Shown piece by piece: positions 9,813 to 17,143 of a DNA stretch of 64,000 bases. A program made the translations under genes and the position numbers. This DNA comes from Candidatus Symbiopectobacterium endolongispinus. GTDB lineage: Bacteria > Pseudomonadota > Gammaproteobacteria > Enterobacterales > Enterobacteriaceae. The stretch covers positions 1 to 64,000 of the forward strand of contig NZ_JAFJYB010000003.1 in NCBI RefSeq assembly GCF_018777385.1, in the 5' to 3' direction. The notes beneath the pieces were generated by a model. The model was not told the origin of the DNA and did no database searches. It was given only the letters and a program-made list of their open reading frames with translations. Within the stretch, counting starts at the first letter, position 1; each line of letters begins with the position of its first letter.

Positions 9813-10837
9813 CTACTTTTTAGCAGCTTTAGATTCTTCACTTTCCAAGCTATCGAAGGGGTTCAATGTGATAGCTGCGTCAAGGTGATCGGGGGCAAAA
9901 TGTGCGTACTGCATTGTCATCATGATCGTGCTGTGGCCTAGAATCTGTTGCAATACTAAAATATTGCCACCGCGCATCATAAAGTGGCTGGCAAACGTAT
10001 GGCGTAATACATGAGTACGTTGTCCCTTCGGTAATTCAATACCCGCTCTATTGAGTGCAGCTTTGAAAGCCTCATAAGAAGGGGAAAAGAGAGCGCCTCG
10101 GTTTTTGGGTAATATCTGTTGCAGCCGATCAGAAATTGGCACTGTTCGGTTTTTTTTGCTTTTGGTTTGGGTGTATGTGAGACGGCCAGGCAATATTTGA
10201 GATTGCTTCAAGTCCTGAGCTTCACTCCATCGCGCCCCGGTCGCCAAGCAGATCCTTACGATAATGCCTAGATCTTTGTTGACTGACTGATCACAAGCTG
10301 CAAGCAGGCGCTCAATTTCTTCTTTATAGAGAAAGGCTAGCTCCTGATCCCCCTCCTTAAACTGCCTGATCCCCGATAGCGGATTATACCCTTCCCATTC
10401 CCCCAGCCGTTTCATTTCAGAAAAACCGCATGTGGATAAGATTGCTCTCGGTTTACGGTGGCCTCACTGAGTTTCTTTATTCCCTTTTGGTTCCATTCAC
10501 CGCTTAAACGTCTTTCTCGGTATACCGCAAAAGTGTTTTTATCAAAATGAGCTGTAAGCGGATCCCCTAAGCGCCCACAGATTGCGAGCAGCTTTACTTT
10601 GCGTTCATCACCTTAGGTTAGTGTTTTACCGTGCATTTCATACCAGCGCCCCACGAACGCCGAAAGTGTGACCGCATTATAGTTAATCGCTTGATTGGAA
10701 AAATTATTCATAAGACAGCGTTCGTGAGAGCGCGCCTCGCCTTTGATGACAAACTGCTTACGGATACGCTTACCGGTTGCGCCGTATGGGTAACACTCGC
10801 AGAGCCATTTGCCAGATGGGAGTTTACGGACTGTCAT
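9813..10837 (-). pseudogene. int: P2-type tyrosine integrase, nonsense and frameshift
   Basis: Site-specific recombinase of the P2 Int type. The N-terminal arm-binding domain starts MTVRKLPSGKWLCECYPYG (ATG 10837). The catalytic domain is readable in 10415-9813 with the conserved Arg in ATGARWSEA, HVLRHTFASHFM, LGHSTIMMTMQYAHF and the Tyr in the last. A TAA at 10613-10615 cuts the frame after KTLT. A one-base loss in a T-run near 10425 separates the central region (VNREQSYPHAVF) from the catalytic part. With Int broken, the prophage should be unable to excise by itself. The gene is the last of a leftward operon starting at the repressor. Confidence 0.9.
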
Positions 10838-10918
10838 AAATCTCTACCTTGTTAAATCCTTTTATTTTTTTAAAGCTCTCTATCTAAGAAATTGGTAAGC
10901 CATTTTCAGAAATGGTAT

Positions 10919-11164
10919 TCAAGCTGATGATTTTTTTACAAAACGTTGCCACTCATCAGGATCATATTCGAATGTTTGTGCTGACATATCATCTTCATCC
11001 CCTTCTTTCACAAAAAGGACTGTATAGAAAACTTTGTCGCCACCATCTTCTTCCTCATTGTCAAGCACATCTACTTCAATTACTTCAATAACAGAGAGTC
11101 GCATTGATGGGTCTTTCTTTGAGACATAAAGACCTTCTTGAGGAATTAAATTTTCAGAACTCAT
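10919..11164 (-). CDS. Small acidic protein in the repressor-int operon
   Basis: An 81-residue, strongly acidic protein with an internal run of Glu/Asp (DNEEEDGGDK) and no membrane segment. I recognise no family. ATG 11164 has an AAGGA Shine-Dalgarno and is preferred over the TTG six codons upstream. It lies between the damaged ORF6C-like gene and int, so it should be expressed from the lysogenic promoter with the repressor. Such genes between C and int are not in P2 itself. The function is unknown; an accessory lysogenic-conversion or immunity role is only a guess. Confidence 0.6.
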   Translation of the reverse strand: MSSENLIPQEGLYVSKKDPSMRLSVIEVIEVDVLDNEEEDGGDKVFYTVLFVKEGDEDDMSAQTFEYDPDEWQRFVKKSSA

Positions 11165-11191
11165 AACGTCATCCTTTTCCAATTTAGGTAA

Positions 11192-11822
11192 TTAAAAAAA
11201 GAGAGAGCCTACTACAGCGCCTACGACAAAAACAAAGCAGACCTCTTTGGGGTGGGTTCTAAGAAGACCTGTAATGCTGTGCCGTGAGGCCAGAAGCAAG
11301 GTGCTTGTCTTGCAGTTATCATGGAGTTGCTGATCCAACCAGGACAAAGCAAGTTGAAGCTGGGGGCGAGTTAAATCATTCAGTCTGCCGGTACCAAAAT
11401 TAATATGACAATAGCGAATGAGTTTTTGTCTGGTTTCACTATCTTCACTGTTGCGAAGCAGGAGGCTGACCAAAGCTTTGCTGGCGTCTTTTTCCTCGCA
11501 CCTGTCAAGCATAGCCTGAAGGAAGCTCACTGCCGCTTGGTAATGGTTCACGGTCATATCCTCAATGCTGGCGATACCAATTTCCGCATGTACTTTTTGC
11601 CAGATAACGAACGCTTCATTGTCACCTGCTCCAGCAATTGCAGCTACTAAGCAGTTAAGTTCCTTGCGTTGGGCTTTTACGAGGGGTGCGCTTATCTTCT
11701 TTTTCAGAAGGGATCGCAATGTTGATAGTTTGGCGTCCATCAAATTGATCTATCTGTACCTTATTTTCATTGAAATCACGAACTGCGACGCGGTTTTGTT
11801 CACCAGTAGAATGAACCGTCAT
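11192..11822 (-). pseudogene. Two-repeat ORF6C-like membrane-tailed protein, frameshifted near its start
   Basis: Starts at ATG 11822, 9 bp after the repressor stop, with an AAGGATG RBS. The first 45 residues or so contain GEQNRVAVRDF, then the frame breaks at a GCGC near 11690; one missing base would join KEDKR to APLVKAQRKELNCL. The remaining 180 codons hold two similar helical repeats (VHAEIGIASIEDMTVNHYQ... and CHINFGTGRLNDLTRPQLQ...), which resemble the ORF6C domain of phage regulators, and a C-terminal hydrophobic tail (VCFVFVVGAVVGSLFF). The downstream fragment could still be made from ATG 11743 or 11740. It is probably a lysogeny-expressed accessory protein; the family assignment is tentative. 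Confidence 0.6.
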
Positions 11823-11831
11823 AACACATCC

Positions 11832-12218
11832 TTACTTTTTGTTTTCGTGGAAGTTATTGCCCGCAACTCGGTTACCTTGACCTGATACATGGATTGAATT
11901 TGATGCATTGCTACCAGCGGTGAGTGCTGCAAGAACAGCGGCTTTAACTGCTAAAGGTGCAGATCTATAAAGTTTGATGAGTTCAATTTCATCATTAGTG
12001 ATATCACCAATATCGGGGGTTCTTCTGCCAGTGAGAACATACAGAACATCAACCTCTAGCCTCGAAAGAGTTGATAAATACCTAGCATCTGGTGACCTTT
12101 CATCACGTTCATAGTACGCTTGGGAACCTCTCGACTGCCCGCCTAACTTGGCAAAATCAGTCTGATTCATACCTAGTTTATCCCGTTCCTCTCGTAACCT
12201 GCTTCCAATTGTCGACAT
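11832..12218 (-). CDS. Prophage repressor, XRE-type HTH (C-like)
   Basis: A 128-aa repressor with an N-terminal HTH_3/XRE domain (SRLREERDKLGMNQTDFAKLGG...AYYERDERSPD, residues 5-48). It has a helical dimerisation-type region and a low-complexity end carrying SGQGNRVAGNNFHEN. There is no LexA/CI-type peptidase motif, so like P2 C it should not be SOS-cleavable. It is transcribed leftward from a short divergent region (12219-12300) with a perfect palindrome that is its probable operator, and it heads the operon to int. It appears intact, so immunity may still be expressed. Confidence 0.85.
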   Translation of the reverse strand: MSTIGSRLREERDKLGMNQTDFAKLGGQSRGSQAYYERDERSPDARYLSTLSRLEVDVLYVLTGRRTPDIGDITNDEIELIKLYRSAPLAVKAAVLAALTAGSNASNSIHVSGQGNRVAGNNFHENKK

Positions 12219-12238
12219 AAATCATTATCTCATATTGA

Positions 12239-12260
12239 CTTGATCACTAATGTGATCAAG
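12239..12260. promoter_or_regulatory. Perfect palindromic operator between repressor and early genes
   Basis: CTTGATCAC-TAAT-GTGATCAAG: 9-bp arms, 4-bp spacer, in the 82-bp divergent control region. The palindrome overlaps a TTGACT -35-like hexamer (12235-12240) reading rightward. Each arm contains GATC, the Dam methylation site, and the prophage carries its own Dam-type methylase. It is the probable C repressor binding site. Confidence 0.7.
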
Positions 12261-12300
12261 AATGTTTTTACGGACACTTAGCTGATTACAATATACCACT

Positions 12301-12513
12301 ATGACACAAGTACATCATGTTCAAAGGTCACGCACCCCGAAAAACAGGGTTGCGGGTAGGCCGCTTCCACTACGTTTATCTCCAGGAGAGCGCTTAGCCA
12401 TTGAGGAGATGGCAAAGGCTGAATGCCGCCCTGCATCAAACATGGTTCGCGTCGTTTTTTTACGTGGGTTTGATGCAATAAAGTCTGAAAAAATGAACGA
12501 ACAGGAAATTTAA
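12301..12513 (+). CDS. Ribbon-helix-helix-like small DNA-binding protein
   Basis: A 70-aa basic protein, the first rightward gene after the control region. The middle segment RLSPGERLAIEEMAKAECR followed by SNMVRVVFLRGFDAI resembles an Arc/MetJ-type beta-strand plus two helices. A role in early control (Cox- or Apl-like switch) is plausible from position. No exact family is recognised. The 150 bases after it (12520-12680) contain only short, stop-ridden frames. Confidence 0.55.
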   Translation: MTQVHHVQRSRTPKNRVAGRPLPLRLSPGERLAIEEMAKAECRPASNMVRVVFLRGFDAIKSEKMNEQEI

Positions 12514-12682
12514 CCATGAGCAAATAAGATCTATAAAGCTGAATTTCAGGTGCCTAAGGCAGCAATGGCAAAGAAGCTGAAATGCACCAAAAGTAATTAA
12601 TAGATTTTTAAACCATCAGTAATAAAAATTTCTGATTTTAAGACGTATTGAATACGTAATTGAAATTTCCAAGAGGTGAGGT

Positions 12683-12886
12683 ATGTCAGGTGTAACTATA
12701 AATTTAAATGTTGCAGCTCCTTATTTATCTCTAAAAGAATATGCCAGAGTAACCGGCATACCCTTTGGTACTTGTCGTAGTATGGTGAGAGACGGGCGAA
12801 TTATTATTCGGCCTAAAGAACTGTCAGACGGTAAGATTGAAATAAACATGGTTGCCATGCTTAAAGATGCAATTACAAACAGTTGA
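12683..12886 (+). CDS. Cox/Apl-like excisionase and early regulator
   Basis: A 67-aa protein with a MerR-like or excisionase-type winged HTH: LSLKEYARVTGIPFGTCRSM, then a wing region ending KIEINMVAMLKDA. It has a good RBS (AAGAGGTGAGGT) before ATG 12683. In P2 and relatives a protein of this kind (Cox) represses the lysogenic promoter and directs excision. It looks intact. Cox or Apl equivalence rests on fold and position. Confidence 0.65.
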   Translation: MSGVTINLNVAAPYLSLKEYARVTGIPFGTCRSMVRDGRIIIRPKELSDGKIEINMVAMLKDAITNS

Positions 12887-12914
12887 TGGTATTTCCAGTA
12901 AGAGGTCACCGCCA

Positions 12915-13127
12915 ATGATTAACTTCATCTTCATTTTGGGCATATTTAGCTTTCCCTGCGTCGTGCCCTATGTGCTCTCCAGCAGGCTGATGGAGCTTAT
13001 CCAGCAAAAACGCGCCGAAGCCATGCGCAAAGCCTATATGGCCCACAGGTCTAGCGTTGAATGCCAGGCTCGCCAACGTTTGCAGGAGAAAGACAATGCA
13101 ACCGACCTACGCCACATTGATAAATGA
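12915..13127 (+). CDS. Small membrane-anchored hypothetical protein
   Basis: 70 aa starting MINFIFILGIFSFPCVVPYV, one N-terminal membrane segment, followed by a charged helix with many Lys, Arg and Gln residues. I recognise no family. It overlaps the next gene, as expected in a compact phage early operon. ATG 12915 is chosen because upstream codons in the frame have no RBS. Confidence 0.5.
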   Translation: MINFIFILGIFSFPCVVPYVLSSRLMELIQQKRAEAMRKAYMAHRSSVECQARQRLQEKDNATDLRHIDK

Positions 13128-13353
13128 ACTCGTGCAGGAGTACCGCACCAAGCGGGCAAACCTGCGCTACGCGACGGCTATCGCGCCCGAACTGCGCCAG
13201 TGGTTAACCAACGATTACGCCTACCGGCTGAGTATTGAACTGGAAGAGGCATTGGACGATGCCTATGCCACTGGAGATATCGACAGTGCCAAACAGATTG
13301 ATAGCGTTATCCGGCTGTTTTACACCGGTCAGGGGGCAGCCAATGCAGCATAA
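13096..13353 (+). CDS. Hypothetical early phage protein
   Basis: 85 aa, starting MQPTYATLINELVQEYRTKR at ATG 13096 with a strong GGAGAAAGACA ribosome site. It is helical, with an acidic middle (ELEEALDDAYATGDIDSAKQ). It is similar in size and place to unnamed genes between cox and A in P2 relatives. Its stop overlaps the start of the next gene by 11 bp. Function unknown. Confidence 0.6.
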   Translation: MQPTYATLINELVQEYRTKRANLRYATAIAPELRQWLTNDYAYRLSIELEEALDDAYATGDIDSAKQIDSVIRLFYTGQGAANAA

Positions 13354-13612
13354 AAACGTCAATACTGTTCAAGACCCTTTCGAGGCGAATTCAGGGCCGG
13401 GCCATGTTGTTACCCGCACAAAGTTCACGCGAGGCGGCGGCATTATTAGTTGCGAATGCCGGGCCGAAGACAATGACAGCAGCACATTTGACGCGGGCTA
13501 TCATGCTGCCGGGATTATTAAAAGTTTGGGATGCCTTAATGACGACCTGCTTTGTCAAGAAATTCATGCTCATGCTCGGCGACATAAACAGCGGCTTGAA
13601 GATCAGCGATGA
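13343..13612 (+). CDS. Hypothetical early phage protein
   Basis: 89 aa from ATG 13343, overlapping the previous gene by 11 bp, which supports translational coupling. The centre has TRGGGIISCECRAEDNDSST and the end is basic. No family is recognised. Its last 77 bp overlap a convergent minus-strand ORF (13536-13784). Confidence 0.5.
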   Translation: MQHKNVNTVQDPFEANSGPGHVVTRTKFTRGGGIISCECRAEDNDSSTFDAGYHAAGIIKSLGCLNDDLLCQEIHAHARRHKQRLEDQR

Positions 13613-13784
13613 GCTTTTTTATCTGAGGAATAGTCAGGGCTGTCAATATTTCATCGGCAGGCGGTAACGGATTTTCACTGGCTTTATAAGAAAAGCACGG
13701 CGCATAAGCCTGACCGATGTATTTGGCATCTGCCTCAAAGACAACAAATGACTCAGCAAAGCTGAATTTATCTTCGATGTTCAT
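13536..13784 (-). CDS. Hypothetical protein on the opposite strand of the early region
   Basis: 82 aa from ATG 13784 (MNIEDKFSFAESFVVFEADA...), preceded by AAAGAGATAACCCAC. The composition looks like a real soluble protein. It runs against the early operon and overlaps the 3' end of the plus-strand gene 13343-13612. No family is recognised. It could be a small cargo gene with its own promoter. Confidence 0.45.
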   Translation of the reverse strand: MNIEDKFSFAESFVVFEADAKYIGQAYAPCFSYKASENPLPPADEILTALTIPQIKKLIADLQAAVYVAEHEHEFLDKAGRH

Positions 13785-13815
13785 GTGGGTTATCTCTTTT
13801 TTGTGGGTGAGGATC

Positions 13816-14109
13816 ATGCCCGTGTTCGGCCAAGGAACTGGTGGGCATGACGAAAGTACCACAAAACCACGCGCCGGGCGTGGTGAAACATCCTGGCAAT
13901 ATTTCATCAGCCATAGGGTTAAAACAAATGCGCGGAAGACTGGAGTGGGGCAACAAAAAATGACGGTATCCCTGTTACTGAATTCCGCCGTAGATATTTT
14001 AAAAATGGACGTTATGCGGGGGGGTTATAAAAATAAAAGAGTTACACTCGGCGACAGCCGGGCCATGGCGGCCAACTTTACCGCGCTAAAAAGGATATAC
14101 CGGACATAG
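13816..14109 (+). CDS. Ash-family-like protein
   Basis: 97 aa from ATG 13816 behind GTGAGGATC. The segment GGHDESTTKPRAGRGETSW is typical of the Ash (P4 ash) group of short proteins found in P2/P4-type elements; several named variants carry the STTKPRAGRG-type motif. The C-terminal part has no clear match. Function is unknown; in P4, ash lies in the leader/immunity region. A second Ash-like gene occurs at 16597-16872. The family call is moderate. Confidence 0.45.
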   Translation: MPVFGQGTGGHDESTTKPRAGRGETSWQYFISHRVKTNARKTGVGQQKMTVSLLLNSAVDILKMDVMRGGYKNKRVTLGDSRAMAANFTALKRIYRT

Positions 14110-14150
14110 TGAAACATTCAGGTGCTTAACGACATAACGGGGACAGGGTG

Positions 14151-14342
14151 ATGACAGATACAGTAAATAAAAATGAGGGTAATGATACCAAGATTACTCT
14201 TGATGAAATGCTATGTTTTGCGACAGATATTTTAACATTTGCGGAGGAAAAGGTCAGAAGCACCAACAGGGCTATTTCTGGGCGTGACCTAGAGATCATC
14301 GTGGCGTTGGCGCTCAAGACGGGAAATGAGTTAATCAATTAA
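14151..14342 (+). CDS. Hypothetical early phage protein
   Basis: 63 aa from ATG 14151. It is acidic and helical (KITLDEMLCFATDILTFAEEK, then ISGRDLEIIVALALKTGNELI). The preceding GTG at 14148 is the alternative start. No family is recognised. Confidence 0.5.
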   Translation: MTDTVNKNEGNDTKITLDEMLCFATDILTFAEEKVRSTNRAISGRDLEIIVALALKTGNELIN

Positions 14343-14404
14343 CGTCTCTTGTGATTTTTTCTCGAGAGCAGTGTTAACGGAATCAACCAATGAGATAATA
14401 AATA

Positions 14405-14596
14405 ATGATATTGCAAGATTTATGGTGGATGGATTATTTAGTACCGGTACTCCTGTTACTTATTGCACCCCAGCTCTCCCTCTATGCGGTCATTATCGAT
14501 ATCAGGGAAAGCAGACAGCACAAGAATAACTCACTTCGTGCGCGATACGCGAAAAAATATCAGGCAAGGCATACACGAAACAACCACGTGAAATAA
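14405..14596 (+). CDS. Small membrane protein of the early region
   Basis: 63 aa with one strong N-terminal transmembrane helix (YLVPVLLLLIAPQLSLYAVI) and a very basic tail (RARYAKKYQARHTRNN). The upstream GAGATAATAAATA offers a weak RBS. Function unknown. Confidence 0.45.
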   Translation: MILQDLWWMDYLVPVLLLLIAPQLSLYAVIIDIRESRQHKNNSLRARYAKKYQARHTRNNHVK

Positions 14597-14613
14597 CAGA
14601 AAGGTCGCGCACG

Positions 14614-15005
14614 ATGGCTATTAATAATTTTGATATGACAATCAACTTTAACGCCGGTCAGCGCCTGTGCGGTCTGAATAAAATCGCTGAAATTCGCGCC
14701 GAAATGCGGGAAATAAACAAAAGAGTACAACAGCAGAATAAAAAAATCGCTCTGTGCCACACGCGATTATAGATAAAGATCTGGCCCGCTTTCTTGCTGA
14801 CATGCGAGATAAGCATGACGCAAAACATGAGCAGAATGATCGGGCGCTTTCCGCACTGTTTTATCTCGCAGGAATAAAAAAGGCCCGGCATGGTGTTGAC
14901 GTAGTGGAAATGTCCGACCAGGAAAAAAAGGCTCTGATTATTGCCATGAACCATTTTCGGGTGATAGTGAGCTTATTTCCTGAACGACTGACCTTGCTGG
15001 TTTAA
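14614..15005 (+). pseudogene. DUF5347-like early protein, frameshifted
   Basis: Starts at ATG 14614 (MAINNFDMTINFNAGQRLCGL) and reads 51 codons to TAG. A one-base shift near 14755 opens the continuing frame (AIIDKDLARFLADMRDKHDA to 15005). The combined product (about 130 aa, N-terminal GQR.GLN motif, helical DMRDKHxxxHxxN segment) resembles the DUF5347 proteins of P2/186 relatives. Function is unknown even in intact phages. Confidence 0.55.
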
Positions 15006-15066
15006 TTCGCGGCAGAAATCAATGGCGTAAACCCGCCGGGCGGTTTATTGCCCAAATACAGGGGAA

Positions 15067-15305
15067 ATGACAATGCGAAAGACTGAAACCCGCAACACCA
15101 GAACCTTACCGGACAACACCGGCCTTGACATGTTGCTGACTGAGGCCCGGATGGAAGGGCGCCGGGGGCGTGCTGACGTGTTCGCGGCCCGTCTTGAAAA
15201 ACTGGCTGTGCATATAACACGTTACAAACTCACCAGCACGGATGCTGCCGACTGCTGCGAGATGTCGCGCAGAACATCCAGAGCGACGCGCAGGAGAGAT
15301 GCTGA
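15067..15305 (+). pseudogene. DUF2732 family protein, frameshifted near its 3' end
   Basis: Starts MRKTETRNTRTLPDN at 15067 or 15073, then GRRGRADVFAARLEKLAVHI, the typical DUF2732 pattern of P2-like early genes. One C is missing after codon 60 or so (near 15250): restoring it gives DLLRDVAQNIQSDAQERC and a TGA at 15303-15305 that overlaps the next gene. In the actual frame the reading runs on into unrelated sequence. Confidence 0.65.
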
Positions 15306-15529
15306 TGCCCGATGCAATGGATGTTATCCAGTGGCTCGAGGAAGAGGCGCGTCAGCGCCATATCTGCCGCGCACTCTCCAGAACCAGGGCGGTTTCAAGG
15401 GCGTGCTGTGCCCGATGTGATGCACGCATCCCGTAAGCTCGCATCCGGGCTGTTCCGGGTGTGCAGTACTGCGTGACCTGCCAGGAAAGCAATGAGCGCA
15501 AAAACAGATACGACAGGAGGAAAGCATGA
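15299..15529 (+). pseudogene. TraR/DksA-type C4 zinc-finger protein, nonsense
   Basis: 76-codon gene (MLMPDAMDVIQWLEEEARQ...) of the phage TraR/DksA zinc-finger group. The first Cys pair is CARC. TAA at 15434-15436, where Glu is expected, stops the frame, and the second pair CVTC lies downstream in the same frame. The natural end (TGA 15527-15529) overlaps the dam start as ATGA. Without the second half the zinc finger cannot form. Confidence 0.75.
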
Positions 15530-16362
15530 GACCGATCCTGAAATGGGCAGGCGGCAAATCTCGCCTGATGCCACACTTAAGCCCTTTACTGCCAACGGCT
15601 GACTGCCTAGTTGAACCCTTTGTGGGTGGCGCATCGGTTTTTCTCAATACCGATCACCGTCGCTATGTATTGGCGGACATTAACCCGGATCTTATCAATT
15701 TCTACCAGGCGGTCGTTGATAGTCCTGAAAGCGTTATACGGGCAGTGCTGTCGCTATTCAGACGCGCCAACACCTCTACTGACTATTACCAATACCGCAC
15801 TGATTTCAGACAATGGCGGGTAACTAAGAGCCTTGAGCGAGCTGCCGTGTTCCTGTACCTGAATCGCCATGGCTACAACGGTCTGTGCCGCTACAACCTG
15901 CGTGGTGAATTTAACGTCCCGTATGGTTGTTACAAAAAGCCGTATTTCCCTGAAGCGGAAATCCGCCTGTTCGCCGAAAAGGCGCGCGATACACACACCC
16001 GGTTTGTCTGCCTGCCCTTTGAGGAAGCGCTGGCGTTTCATGTGGACGAGCACTGTGCAGTCTATGCCGATCCGCCTTATTATTTCCCTCAGGAAGACAA
16101 AGCCGGTTTCACCGGTTATTACATCACGCCGTTTCGGGACGAAGCGCATCAGGCACTGGCTGATGCTCTGATAGAGGTCAACCAGCGGCGCGGTGCGCCC
16201 GTTGTGCTCTCCGGCAGTGATACCCCCAGGACGCACGCCGCCTATGCGGGCTTTACGTCTCACTACACGCACGCCTGTTACAGCCTCGCCGCCAAGGGGG
16301 TCAGTCGTGGTAAAGCTGTGGAAGTGATTGCCACGCTGTCCGCTCCCGGCGCCAGTGGGTAG
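15526..16362 (+). CDS. dam: DNA adenine methylase (Dam, D12 class)
   Basis: A 278-aa N6-adenine methyltransferase. It has the N-terminal KWAGGKSRL motif, PFVGGASVF (AdoMet binding) at about residues 31-39, and the catalytic DPPY at about residues 182-185. The order (N-terminal FxGG, C-terminal DPPY) and length are those of the Dam/MboIIA D12 family, which methylates GATC. It is encoded between the TraR-type gene and gpA, where P2 relatives often carry a dam gene. It appears intact. It may protect the phage from restriction or influence GATC-containing operators. Confidence 0.92.
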   Translation: MRPILKWAGGKSRLMPHLSPLLPTADCLVEPFVGGASVFLNTDHRRYVLADINPDLINFYQAVVDSPESVIRAVLSLFRRANTSTDYYQYRTDFRQWRVTKSLERAAVFLYLNRHGYNGLCRYNLRGEFNVPYGCYKKPYFPEAEIRLFAEKARDTHTRFVCLPFEEALAFHVDEHCAVYADPPYYFPQEDKAGFTGYYITPFRDEAHQALADALIEVNQRRGAPVVLSGSDTPRTHAAYAGFTSHYTHACYSLAAKGVSRGKAVEVIATLSAPGASG

Positions 16363-16396
16363 GTGGTGGCATGTTATCTTGCGGAGGTAAAATTTG

Positions 16397-16603
16397 ATGA
16401 TTGTCACATTTGAGGCTAACGGCAGGAAAATCACGGTAGACAGTGATGCTATCGCTTATTCCTTTCCCTCGATAGTCAGTGAGGGAGAGTTCTTCATTAC
16501 ATTAAAAAATGGCCGACAGTTTCGAGCCAGACATGTCAGTAAGCATGATGTTGAGGGCGATCACAGCCTGTGTGCCGTCATGAGAGTGCAAAGAGGATGG
16601 TGA
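16397..16603 (+). CDS. Hypothetical early phage protein
   Basis: 68 aa from ATG 16397 behind GCGGAGGTAAAATTTG. It is beta-rich (MIVTFEANGRKITVDSDAIA, then FFITLKNGRQFRARHVS). No family is recognised. Its TGA overlaps the following Ash-like start. Confidence 0.5.
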   Translation: MIVTFEANGRKITVDSDAIAYSFPSIVSEGEFFITLKNGRQFRARHVSKHDVEGDHSLCAVMRVQRGW

Positions 16604-16872
16604 ACGTGAAAAAGCCCTTGTTTTCGTCCGCTGCTCGGCGTTATGCTGATCGGGCATCGACAAAAGTCGGTGTCGGGTTTGCAAGCCCGTATACCAAAGC
16701 GGACAGCCGCTATTTCTCTTTGCGGTTTTTTTACGTCCATCAATACCACAGTTGCGTCCTGATTATGGTGGGGCGTAACGGGGGAGCGCGTGCGCTCGCC
16801 GGGTTCTTTGGTACCGGTCTTGCAACCCTGTTACGTCTCGCCTGGGGTGGTGAGGTTGAAATACCTTACTAA
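16597..16872 (+). CDS. Ash-family-like protein
   Basis: 91 aa from ATG 16597 (NVKKPLFSSAARRYADRAST..., MVGRNGGARALAGFFGTG). The KKPLFSSA start and the MVGR.G motif are characteristic of Ash family short proteins in P2/P4-like elements. The frame is open, but real translation of this family is uncertain. It lies directly upstream of the genes leading into gpA. Confidence 0.5.
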   Translation: MVNVKKPLFSSAARRYADRASTKVGVGFASPYTKADSRYFSLRFFYVHQYHSCVLIMVGRNGGARALAGFFGTGLATLLRLAWGGEVEIPY

Positions 16873-16885
16873 AGAGGCCGCCACT

Positions 16886-17143
16886 ATGGTTGCTACCCAC
16901 ACCCCCGTTTTACCTGAAAGCATGTCCCTTGACTGTTACCGCAAGCTGCACCGCGCGCGTGAAACCGCCCGTTGGCTGTTTCTCGATCTGCATACCCGTC
17001 CCCCTAATGGACTGAATCAATATTACCTGCCGTTTGTTTTTTCCTGGCTGGCCGATGACCTTAACGCCATTCATCAGGAGCTTAGCGCTCGTGGCCTGTT
17101 TGCGGCCTTCCAGTCACCGCAGGAGAGCAGCGATGACCAGTAA
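16886..17143 (+). CDS. Hypothetical protein preceding gpA
   Basis: 85 aa from ATG 16886 with an AAAGAGGCC ribosome site. The core is LDCYRKLHRARETARWLFL and the end overlaps the gpA start by 11 bp. This kind of small helical protein before gpA occurs in P2 relatives. Function unknown. Confidence 0.55.
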   Translation: MVATHTPVLPESMSLDCYRKLHRARETARWLFLDLHTRPPNGLNQYYLPFVFSWLADDLNAIHQELSARGLFAAFQSPQESSDDQ

